From the NCBI GenBank assembly GCA_030601745.1, contig JAUWBI010000032.1, forward strand, positions 1 through 36,172: a stretch of DNA of 36,172 nt, given 5' to 3'. The stretch comes from Phycisphaerae bacterium. Lineage in GTDB: Bacteria > Planctomycetota > Phycisphaerae > Sedimentisphaerales > Anaerobacaceae. Position numbers and translations under genes: made by a program. Below the pieces are notes generated by a model, which saw only the letters and a program-made list of their open reading frames with translations, had not been told where the DNA came from and ran no database searches. Shown here one piece after another: positions 15,569-22,865 of this stretch (within the stretch, counting starts at the first letter, position 1; every line of letters begins with the position of its first letter).

Positions 15569-17653
15569 TCATTGGCGCTCTTTTTCAATACAGTAAAGAT
15601 AATTCGCGATGCGAATCAATATGCAGCCATCGGCAATAGCAAGGGAAGCATAGCAACGCCCTTGCAGGTCATTCTCAGCAAGCACCTTTAATTTAGAATC
15701 TGCCGCAATCACCGTTATTACGCCTTTAGTATTACAGGCATAAACTTTCTCGTCACCTGCAACGAGGGACGATAAATACCTGCCTCTTCTCAGGCGTTTA
15801 TTCCAAAGTACCGTACCCGACACTGCGTCATAGCAGGTCATAATACCTGTATCGGTAACTACAAACAACTTGCCATTGTAGATAACCGGCGAAGAGTTCC
15901 CCGGAGCACCGCGACTCGATTGCCAGAGCACATCCACTTTTGTGTCCTTACCCTTGCCGTTAAGACGCATCATGATGATAGCCCTGGGGCCATGAGTGCT
16001 TCCACCAACACACAAAAGTTCTCCTAACCTGGCCATACTCGCCACCAATTGTTGTGTGGGAATTTCTTGCATCCACAAACGTTCTCCAGATTCAATGTCA
16101 TAGGATGTCACGTTTTCCCAGGATGAAGTGAGAAGCTGCGTATTAGCACCATCTTGATATAACAAGGCAGTGGTGTAGCAGTCATGCATGCTCTTCGCAT
16201 TGATTTTCCAGCGAGTCCGGCCCGATTGTTTATCAAATGCAGCTATCCAGGTTGGTCTTTTACTACCGAACTCGCTCTCCCGTACGACGATTACCGTATC
16301 GTCTGTTAATAACGGAGAACTGACAGCACCGTATCGACTATTTTCGAAATAATCCAGGTCCCGCTTGCGCCATAAAATACGACCCTCAAAATCCAAGCAT
16401 GCGATGCCTAAACCAAAGTTCACGATGATGTGCTTGCCATCGGTAGCAGCGGTTGGTGTAGCGTATGTGTTTTCACTATGCTTGCGTTCCGCCGGTGCAA
16501 CGAATACGGGTTGTTCCCACAATGTATTTCCACTTTTCACATCCAGACAAAGGGCCGCTCGTTCCAATCCCCTCCGTGACTGGAAGAAATTTGGTGGTAT
16601 AAAGACAAGCAAGGACCACGCCACCAACAATATTACAAAAAGTAAGGACCTAACAGTTCCAAAATGCCATATATTCTTATGTCTCCAACGAATTTCCATA
16701 TAATTCAACATACGCAATGCCACGTTTATCCGACCCCGAAGTGTAGAAACTCTCTGTTTCGATAATTCAAACCCTCGCTTCCACCCGACTTCTATGTAAT
16801 TAATTAGATGCCAAAACGCGACTACCAGTGCGGGAAATATAAATACTAATTTTTCCCATAGTTCAATCTCTTCCTTCCACTGATCTAAAGGGGTAAACTT
16901 AACAAAGGGGATTGCACTGAACAAAACGACGCCTGCGCCAAATAGGCGCCAGATTGAGTGAGCTCTAAGCCAGCCGACTGACACAGCCAATCCGAGCAAA
17001 GCAATTCCGCCGGAGGTAAGCCAAACTGCAGCCGGTACTCCTTCAGCCACAGAGTACAGGTGTACCATATCCTCGCAACCCAACTTTGATAGAAGAAGGC
17101 CAAACTTTCCCAAAACCAAATCAGAGTGCCGGCGGCCAATAGTAACGAGTAATGCAAAACAAACAAAGCTAAAGGATGTGAACCCGGTAAATAGCCGGTT
17201 AAACCGTTCAGCTAAACCACGCTTTGCAGGTGGTATCTTCTTTTGCGTTCCTTCTCGCCGGTTTCTAAAAGACTTTACAGCGACCCCTACAAAAAGAACA
17301 AGCGCCAAACCCAAACTCGCAACGTTTATAAACCTTTGTGAAATTGCAGCTTTCGGGCTTTCGTACGCCGTTGTCAAAATAACGCGACCATTACTAACAA
17401 CGGGCGACGAAGCACCCTCTCCCGGAATTCTGACCTTCCATTTTATATTCTGACTTTTAGTATTCCAAATCTCAGGCAAATTCGGCTCAGATGACACGCC
17501 TAAGCCATCAGGCCCTCGCCATTGAGGCCACTGTCCTTTTAAGCCATCATCGGGTTCGGTTTCGAATGTTGCTCCACACAAGTTCGCTCCCCGGAACAAA
17601 GTAGCTGCTAAAAACAGGCCCAAAAAAAGACAGAACTTATCGGTATTTCGCAT
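15569..17653 (-). CDS. PQQ-type beta-propeller protein interrupted by a multi-pass membrane domain
   Basis: 694 residues. Residues 1-28 are a signal peptide or anchor (FCLFLGLFLAATLFRGA). At ~41-100 is the opening of a planctomycete outer-membrane/PQQ-like propeller (QWPQWRGPDGLGVSSE; NIKWKVRIPGEGASSPVVSN). The propeller is then interrupted by ~250 residues containing about five to seven hydrophobic helices (FINVASLGLALVLFVGVAV; FVCFALLVTIG; IALLGLAVSVGWL; LVFIFPALVVAFWHLI; LLFVILLVAWSLLVFIPP), and resumes at ~365 (CLDVKSGNTLWEQPV) with further blades (CLDFEGRILWRKRD; AFDKQSGRTRWKIN; SYDIESGERLWMQE; CYDAVSGTVLWNKR). No PQQ ligand residues can be assigned, so a binding or scaffold role is as likely as catalysis. 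GAGG precedes ATG. It lies between acnA and the detached acnA fragment. Confidence 0.82.
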   Translation of the reverse strand: MRNTDKFCLFLGLFLAATLFRGANLCGATFETEPDDGLKGQWPQWRGPDGLGVSSEPNLPEIWNTKSQNIKWKVRIPGEGASSPVVSNGRVILTTAYESPKAAISQRFINVASLGLALVLFVGVAVKSFRNRREGTQKKIPPAKRGLAERFNRLFTGFTSFSFVCFALLVTIGRRHSDLVLGKFGLLLSKLGCEDMVHLYSVAEGVPAAVWLTSGGIALLGLAVSVGWLRAHSIWRLFGAGVVLFSAIPFVKFTPLDQWKEEIELWEKLVFIFPALVVAFWHLINYIEVGWKRGFELSKQRVSTLRGRINVALRMLNYMEIRWRHKNIWHFGTVRSLLFVILLVAWSLLVFIPPNFFQSRRGLERAALCLDVKSGNTLWEQPVFVAPAERKHSENTYATPTAATDGKHIIVNFGLGIACLDFEGRILWRKRDLDYFENSRYGAVSSPLLTDDTVIVVRESEFGSKRPTWIAAFDKQSGRTRWKINAKSMHDCYTTALLYQDGANTQLLTSSWENVTSYDIESGERLWMQEIPTQQLVASMARLGELLCVGGSTHGPRAIIMMRLNGKGKDTKVDVLWQSSRGAPGNSSPVIYNGKLFVVTDTGIMTCYDAVSGTVLWNKRLRRGRYLSSLVAGDEKVYACNTKGVITVIAADSKLKVLAENDLQGRCYASLAIADGCILIRIANYLYCIEKERQ

Positions 17654-17777
17654 TGATACCTCATTAGTTTCAAAATTCTACCTTAGATTCCGTTCATATC
17701 TGCTGAACTGATTTAGAACTACAGGACACGTTAAGACATTCAAATAAACATTAGCAAATATTAACAACTGTGATTTA

Positions 17778-17974
17778 CTGCAAAAACGCCTATGTTCTCG
17801 TGGTATTCTGCGTAAGTGTCCGGTCAATCCGAATTCCAATAAGCCGGCCGGCGGCGATTTTGCCGTCAACCAGATGCCCGGCAAGTATCTTATAGACAAG
17901 CGTTTGCCCCAATTTTACGCTCCCTGAAAATCAAGAGATGCAATTTAACATAAATGCCCGGCAAAGACAAATCT
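17778..17974 (-). pseudogene. acnA: Detached copy of acnA promoter, start and first ~40 codons
   Basis: About 197 bases match 15336-15537 in the same orientation at roughly nine bases in ten by eye. The copy includes the -35/-10 pair, GGGAG ribosome site, TTG start (17912) and a frame reading MGQTLVYKILAGHLVDGKIA and on to a stop after about 40 codons (TLTQNTTRT). Homology ends abruptly inside the gene at 17778. It may still be transcribed and translated into a short peptide but cannot make aconitase. Confidence 0.88.
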
Positions 17975-18037
17975 TATGTTTGGTTAAATGGTTAATTGGT
18001 GGATTAACTACTCACCAATTACCAGCTACCAATAAGA
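17975..18037. repeat. A/T-rich GGTTAATTGGT-type interspersed repeat
   Basis: Contains GGTTAAATGGTTAATTGGTG and CTCACCAATTACCAGCTACC, which are partly complementary. A similar composition (CACCAATCAACTAATCAACT) recurs near 35989. No coding frame is seen. Confidence 0.4.
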
Positions 18038-18071
18038 AAGCGGCCTTGTGCAATTGAGCACAAGGCCGCTT
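18038..18071 (-). terminator. Hairpin terminator after the prepilin-like gene
   Basis: AAGCGGCCTTGTGC and GCACAAGGCCGCTT form a perfect 14-base stem with a six-base loop. On the minus strand it lies about 40 bases after the gene's stop and is followed by TTCTTATT, a moderate T-rich tail. Confidence 0.65.
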
Positions 18072-18109
18072 GTAAACAACCGAATGAAAAACCATGCTGC
18101 TTATTGTCG

Positions 18110-19078
18110 TCATTTAGGAGCCCCGCCGTTGGTGGTTCCACCGTTGGTGGTTCCGCCGTTGGTTCCGCCGCCGGCGCCTGGTTTTCCTTCATTGAGCAGC
18201 AGTGAATCTTCTTTGTGCCGCGGGACGGCACCACCATCCATAGGTCGACTGCCTAACTGTCTATCACCCCCTCCTGGATCTGTCCAGCGGGTATAAATGT
18301 TATCGTCCATAACGCCGCAAAAAGATCTTTTTTCATAGGCCACGTGGCTGTCCAGAAACAATACGTTTTGTCCCTCGCCTCCGTGAGCAAGGGCGTTTCC
18401 AAGTTTCGCCTCTTCTGCTGTGCCTTTCCAGGGGGGGTCTATGTCAGGTAGGAAGTCCAGCAGGTCTCCTACGAGTGAGGCAGGGTCTAACCATGGATTC
18501 CGGTCGGCCGCCACCGCCATACCGGGTTGGCTTGATGCGACGTTCAGAGCAAAGGGGCTGTCGTAAGCCGAATGATAGGAGTAGCTGCAATGCAATATTG
18601 GGTTCGCGCCGAAATCGAAACAGTCAATAAGCTCTAACGGATCCGTGGTGCCGGGACGCGTCGTACCGGGAGGAATTTTAAACTCTGTGGTGTCGGTACC
18701 CCTGCAGACAAACTGCTTCGCCCCCACCTCGCTATACTTTATCAGAAGATAGAGGCTGGACGAAACGGTTACCTTGCTGCCGGATGGAGTGCCGAAAGCT
18801 TGAAGTCGGGTTGGGCCTTTCCAGGCATTCGGCCCCAAGCTCTGGGCCGTGGCGTAGATGGACCCTGGATAACCTGCCTGCGGCAATTCATCTTCGTAAT
18901 CGTTGGCATAAATCAGCATTGCCTTGCCGAGACCGGCCAGGTTCGTTCCACAGACCACTCGAAAGGCAATCGCCCTCACCCTGGCCAGGGCGGGCATCAA
19001 GATACCCATCAAGAGCGCTATGATCGCAATCACGACCAACAGCTCAACCAAAGTAAAACCTTTCCTTTTCTTTCTCAT
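18110..19078 (-). CDS. Prepilin-type N-terminal cleavage/methylation protein (type II secretion pseudopilin-like)
   Basis: 322 residues. It begins with a basic leader and the prepilin signal KRKGFTLVELLVVIAIIALL: cleavage after Gly7, Glu at +5 of the mature chain, then a hydrophobic helix. The following LARVRAIAFRVVCGTNLAGL is typical of the large Planctomycetota pseudopilin-like families. The C-terminal half contains HGGEGQNVLFLDSHVAYEKR, a variant of the H-x9-D-G motif (Ser in place of Gly). The tail is a low-complexity Gly/Thr/Asn repeat (GGTTNGGTTNGGAPK), probably flexible. AAAGGAG precedes ATG. It likely assembles as a pseudopilus subunit or surface filament after prepilin peptidase cleavage. 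There are no secretion genes next to it; such proteins are scattered in many copies in these genomes. Confidence 0.9.
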   Translation of the reverse strand: MRKKRKGFTLVELLVVIAIIALLMGILMPALARVRAIAFRVVCGTNLAGLGKAMLIYANDYEDELPQAGYPGSIYATAQSLGPNAWKGPTRLQAFGTPSGSKVTVSSSLYLLIKYSEVGAKQFVCRGTDTTEFKIPPGTTRPGTTDPLELIDCFDFGANPILHCSYSYHSAYDSPFALNVASSQPGMAVAADRNPWLDPASLVGDLLDFLPDIDPPWKGTAEEAKLGNALAHGGEGQNVLFLDSHVAYEKRSFCGVMDDNIYTRWTDPGGGDRQLGSRPMDGGAVPRHKEDSLLLNEGKPGAGGGTNGGTTNGGTTNGGAPK

Positions 19079-19594
19079 TTTTTGTCTCCTTTACCTTTTT
19101 CGAGATTCGCACACCCGACCATTCTCAGGCCCACTTTTGTTATGTTTTTAATAGATTAATGCAATTAACCGCCGGGACCCTCGCAAAATGGGAACCCATG
19201 CCACAGGGGAACGTAAAAAAACTGTTTTTTTGCGAATCTCATTCATTTATTGTTTCCGCCCAAAAACGGCCGGTTCAAATTCGTAAAACTGAATTTTGCC
19301 AGTAAGGTTCATACAATCAATTCTATAACTTATGTTCAAGGTTGTCAACTCAATTATATAAGCCACGCAGAAAAAACCTTCTTTGGCAGGCGGGTTCAGG
19401 ATATGATATAACAACAAACTAAATATGATGGCGATTCAAATTATGATAAAGTTTTCAAACCTACCTGTCTCTACACTAAATATTACCACAGGGGCACCTT
19501 TCCTGTCAAATAAAATATCGGCAAATTTGCCAAAATTATTGAAAATTTTTACAATTCGCTTAATAATCTTCGTTTTCGGCCTGGAATCGCAGAT
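19079..19594. other. Divergent intergenic region
   Basis: No gene is seen. It carries an A/T-rich hairpin (CGTAAAAAAA - CTG - TTTTTTTGCG, 19212-19234), a GGCAGGCGGGTTCAGGA segment near 19385 that resembles GC-rich interspersed repeats of this genome, and a putative promoter at 19539-19567. Confidence 0.45.
19539..19567 (+). promoter_or_regulatory. Putative promoter for the UDP-sugar pyrophosphorylase gene
   Basis: TTGAAA (19539-19544), 17-base spacer, AATAAT (19562-19567), each matching five of six consensus bases. The leader would be about 20 bases. Confidence 0.4.
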
Positions 19595-21022
19595 ATGAAT
19601 GCCCAAAAAACCTTTGAAAACATAAAAAAACTGCTAAAAAAACACAATCAGAGCCACCTTCTGGCGTTCTGGGGGCAATTAAATGCGGCCCAAAGGCAAA
19701 ATCTGCTGGCACAAATCCGGCAGCTGGACTTCTTGAAGATAGACAATTGGGTGGCCGACTTCGTCAAAAAGCCCACTTCTGCCGAAATAGGTGCCGATTT
19801 TGCCCCCGCTCAGTCCTACGGCCCCGACCCAGCCGACACAGAGCAAAAAAGCAAGTACGGCAAAGCCGTCGAATTAGGCAGAGAGCTGATACGCCAGAGC
19901 AAGGTTGCCGCCCTTGTCGTGGCCGGCGGACAGGCCACCCGACTCGAATTCGAAGGCCCAAAGGGAAATTTCCCCATCAGCCCTGTTAAAAACAAAACGC
20001 TGTTTCAAATCTTTGCCGAATCTATCGCGGCGGCCTCGGAAAAATACCAGACCGTCTGCCCCTGGTATATTATGACCAGTCCTTTGAACCACGCCGTAAC
20101 CTGCGAAATTTTTCGCTCGAATGATTATTACGGCCTGAGAGAGAAAGATGTCTTTATATTTCAGCAGGGGACACTGCCGAATTTTAGTTTCGACGGAAAA
20201 ATCCTGCTGGCCGACAAAGCCAATATTGCCTCCTCGCCCGACGGCCACGGCGGAAGCTTAAAGGCGCTTTACAAAAGCGGCGCCCTCAAAGATATGAAAA
20301 GACGCGGCGTAAAATTCATAAGCTACTTCCAGGTCGATAATCCACTCGTAAATATTTTTGACCCGCTCTTTATTGGCCTGCACGTGCTCGATGGGGCCGA
20401 GATGTCCTCAAAGGCCCTGATAAAAGCCGGGCCAGAGGAAAAAGTCGGCAACTTCTGTCTGGTCGATGGCAAAGTAACCGTCATCGAATATAGCGATTTT
20501 CCTGATGAGCTGGCTGAGAAACGAAACCCCGACGGCTCATTAGTTTTCGAACTCGGCAGTATCGCCATCCACATTATTAATACGAGCTTTGTTGAAAAAC
20601 TAAACGTCAGGGGCGCTTCTTTGCCTTTGCACAGAGCAGTCAAAAAAATCCTGCACATCGACGAAAAAGGAGAGCATGTCGAACCTGCTGAGCCAAACAG
20701 CATAAAGCTGGAAAGCTTTGTTTTTGATGCCTTGCCGTTGGCCTCAAAGTCGATAATCTTACAGACATTACGAAGCCAGGAATTTGCCCCGACCAAAAAC
20801 CTCACTGGCGTTGACAGTATTGAAACCGCAAGGCAGATGATGGTTGCCCGTGCCGCTGATTGGCTCGAATCAGCCGGCGTAACCGTCCCCGGAAAACCCG
20901 ATGGCTCAGTCGATGCGACTCTCGAAATCGCCCCCGGCTTCGCATTAGAAAAAGATGACGTCAAAGCAAAGCTCAAGCAGATACCCGAAATCAAGCCGAA
21001 GGACAAGCTCTACCTGGCCTGA
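19595..21022 (+). CDS. UDP-N-acetylglucosamine pyrophosphorylase-like enzyme (UDPGP type 1 / UAP family)
   Basis: 475 residues, the usual size of the eukaryote-type UAP family and unlike the GlmU type. The family joins UTP and an N-acetylhexosamine-1-phosphate (or related sugar phosphate) to give the UDP-sugar in the cytoplasm. Seen: the nucleotide-binding signature VAALVVAGGQATRLEFEGPK at ~103-122, PVKNKTLFQIFAESI, YIMTSPLNHAVT, FIFQQGTLPNF, SSPDGHGGSLKAL, FISYFQVDNPLVNIFDPLFI, and EKVGNFCLVDGKVTVIEYSD, all in family order. The C-terminal part includes KLESFVFDALPLA and REEF-like RSQEFAPTKNL. The exact sugar is not determinable. It is followed by DegT and Gfo/Idh genes on the same strand, consistent with nucleotide amino-sugar metabolism, though 517 bases of repeat-rich DNA intervene. 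Confidence 0.88.
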   Translation: MNAQKTFENIKKLLKKHNQSHLLAFWGQLNAAQRQNLLAQIRQLDFLKIDNWVADFVKKPTSAEIGADFAPAQSYGPDPADTEQKSKYGKAVELGRELIRQSKVAALVVAGGQATRLEFEGPKGNFPISPVKNKTLFQIFAESIAAASEKYQTVCPWYIMTSPLNHAVTCEIFRSNDYYGLREKDVFIFQQGTLPNFSFDGKILLADKANIASSPDGHGGSLKALYKSGALKDMKRRGVKFISYFQVDNPLVNIFDPLFIGLHVLDGAEMSSKALIKAGPEEKVGNFCLVDGKVTVIEYSDFPDELAEKRNPDGSLVFELGSIAIHIINTSFVEKLNVRGASLPLHRAVKKILHIDEKGEHVEPAEPNSIKLESFVFDALPLASKSIILQTLRSQEFAPTKNLTGVDSIETARQMMVARAADWLESAGVTVPGKPDGSVDATLEIAPGFALEKDDVKAKLKQIPEIKPKDKLYLA

Positions 21023-21340
21023 CCATACCGGTGCTGCACCGTCAGCATCGCATCGCCGGAAGAATAAAAGTCGAAGCGTTAGCGGAGACTCCGACTTGCC
21101 GGTAAAGAACCTCCCCCTCTTCGTCCTGAGCGCAGCGTAGTCGAAGGATATCATCCCCACCACGCCTGCCCCCGTGTGAGCCACTATAGCCTTTCTGCCG
21201 GGGTGCATTGCGAGCGAGGCGAAGCCCAGCAAATCTGAAACGTTTGTCCCGCTCTGCTTAGATTCCTTAACAGGACGACTTCAGGTTCGGCCATAGCCGG
21301 TCTTCCTGCCGGGCGGCCCATACACGGTGGTTCCTGGTTG
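21023..21340. repeat. Repeat-rich non-coding stretch
   Basis: No gene is supported on either strand. It contains a CTTCG/CGAAG imperfect inverted repeat with core GAGCGCAGCGTAGTCGAAGG (21119-21148), a GAAGCGTTAGCGGAGACTCC segment (~21073), and GCGAGCGAGGCGAAGCCC (~21210). These look like stacked interspersed elements rather than a decayed gene. Confidence 0.5.
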
Positions 21341-21404
21341 ACCCCGTTAGAAATTCTATACGAGGTAATAATATGGCAGAGAAAAGGAAAATTTCTAACG
21401 GGGT
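21341..21404. repeat. 64-base inverted-repeat element (CCCCGTTAGAAAT family), intergenic copy
   Basis: ACCCCGTTAGAAATT (21341-21355) and AATTTCTAACGGGGT (21390-21404) are perfect 15-base terminal arms around a 34-base A/G-rich centre. A second member with the same arms, similar length and the same asymmetry of the centre lies in frame in the Gfo/Idh gene (23716-23776). Confidence 0.85.
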
Positions 21405-21539
21405 TGACGCTGGTCATAAACTCTTGACTAAGTAGTGGAATTGAGATAAATGACATTAAGGTCCGGCGGTTCCGTGCCGGATTCGAGCTTAAAAATCAGC
21501 CCCGGTGCCTGCGGGGAAATAATCGGAAAGGGCGCTAAA

Positions 21540-22847
21540 ATGGCAGAAAAATTGGCGATCGATGGAGGTCCCAAAGCAGTAACGAATGACCTGGTCGGCT
21601 GGCCACGATTTGATGAAAAGGCAATCAAGGCGGTCCAAGACGTCCTCAAGTCGGGCAAGGTCAATTACTGGACTGGTCCGAAGGGAATGGAATTCGAGAA
21701 GAAATTCGCCGCCTGGCAGGGCAGCAAATATGCCGTCAGCACCTCAAGCGGTACGGCAGCTCTGCACATTGCGCTTACCGCCTTGGGGATTGGGCCCGGC
21801 GACGAAGTAATCGTGCCCAGCTACACCTTTATTGCCAGCAGTTTTTCAATCGTGCAGGCCGGGGCAATACCACGTTTTGCCGATGTAAATATCGACGACC
21901 ATTGTATCAGCGTCGAATCAGCCGAGAAGCTCGTCAACGAGCGGACCAGGGCGATTATGCCTGTGCATCTGTATGGCAATGTCTGCGATATGGACAAGGT
22001 CCTCGACTTCGCAAAAAAGCACAATCTCTTTGTCATCGAGGACAATGCCGAGGCCTTTGGCGGCGTCTATAAAGGCAGAAAAACCGGAACCATCGGCCAC
22101 ATCGCCGCCTGCAGCTTCTGCCAGAACAAGACATTTACCACCGGCGGCGAAGGCGGTATGGTAACCACTGACGACGAAGAGCTCACCTGGCAGGCAAGGA
22201 GCTTTCGTGACCACGGCTACGATGTCAAACAGCGCCTGAGTCTGCTGGAGCTCGAACAGAAACTGCCCTACATCCATAACATAGTCGGATGGAACTATCG
22301 TATGACCGAGATGCAGTCAGCCATCGGTCTTGCAGAGCTGGAACGGATTGACACCTGGAATCTGCCCAGGCGCAAACGAAACGCTCATATCATAATCGAT
22401 TCGATAAAGGATTTACCACAGGTCAAATACACACCGGTCGATACCAAGGAGCGTCAGAACGGCTGGTACGTCCTGGCGTTTTCTCTGGATATTGAGAATA
22501 TGACCTGCGACATAAATCAATTTGTTGCCGCGTGCACCGCCGAAGGTGCTCCATCCTGGAGGGTCTTCTGGCCCCAGTGCCACACCGAGCGGGCCTACCA
22601 GCAATACAATTCTTTCGGAAAGAGTGGCTTCCCATTCAAATCCGAAGAGTACACAAATCCCGAAAGCGTTGACTACAGCAAAGTAGATGTGCCCAACGCC
22701 ATCTGGCACCAGAGCCACACATTTACCTGTTTCGCATTTCCAACCTACACCGAAGAAGATTGCCGGCAGATAGGTAACGCTCTGGCCAGGGTAATAAAGG
22801 CCTATTCACCCAGCCCCTGCGGCAGGGGCGGGGTTCAAAATAGATGA
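21540..22847 (+). CDS. DegT/DnrJ/EryC1/StrS family PLP-dependent aminotransferase
   Basis: 435 residues from ATG at 21540. An upstream in-frame start at 21450 exists, but its extra 30 residues lie in repeat-derived DNA and lack family similarity, while the family N-terminus (KLAIDGGPKAVTNDLVGWPR) starts here. The family transfers an amino group to a keto-sugar nucleotide, or dehydrates such sugars. Seen: STSSGTAALHIALTALGIGP (cofactor phosphate site), GDEVIVPSYTFIAS, IMPVHLYGNVCDMD, VIEDNAEAFGGVYKGRKTGT, and SFCQNKTFTTGGEGGMVTTD with the PLP-binding lysine at ~197; then GWNYRMTEMQSAIGLAEL. The last ~14 residues (SPSPCGRGGVQNR) come from a GC-rich hairpin (CCCCTGCGGCAGGGG, ~22815) and look acquired. 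The Gfo/Idh gene starts 18 bases later, so the two form an operon. Confidence 0.9.
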   Translation: MAEKLAIDGGPKAVTNDLVGWPRFDEKAIKAVQDVLKSGKVNYWTGPKGMEFEKKFAAWQGSKYAVSTSSGTAALHIALTALGIGPGDEVIVPSYTFIASSFSIVQAGAIPRFADVNIDDHCISVESAEKLVNERTRAIMPVHLYGNVCDMDKVLDFAKKHNLFVIEDNAEAFGGVYKGRKTGTIGHIAACSFCQNKTFTTGGEGGMVTTDDEELTWQARSFRDHGYDVKQRLSLLELEQKLPYIHNIVGWNYRMTEMQSAIGLAELERIDTWNLPRRKRNAHIIIDSIKDLPQVKYTPVDTKERQNGWYVLAFSLDIENMTCDINQFVAACTAEGAPSWRVFWPQCHTERAYQQYNSFGKSGFPFKSEEYTNPESVDYSKVDVPNAIWHQSHTFTCFAFPTYTEEDCRQIGNALARVIKAYSPSPCGRGGVQNR

Positions 22848-22865
22848 AAGGAAAGGATTGCCATT

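Noticed and set aside
17678-17899. 73-codon minus-strand frame beginning MSIRYLPGIWLTAKSPPAG
   Set aside because: It is an off-frame reading of the acnA fragment; the true acnA frame starts at TTG 17912.
20323-21006. 227-codon minus-strand frame
   Set aside because: Antisense shadow of the UAP pyrophosphorylase gene, with no domain-like features.
21184-21456. 90-codon minus-strand frame in the repeat-rich spacer
   Set aside because: It is composed of several interspersed repeats and the inverted-repeat element; no ribosome site or domain is seen.
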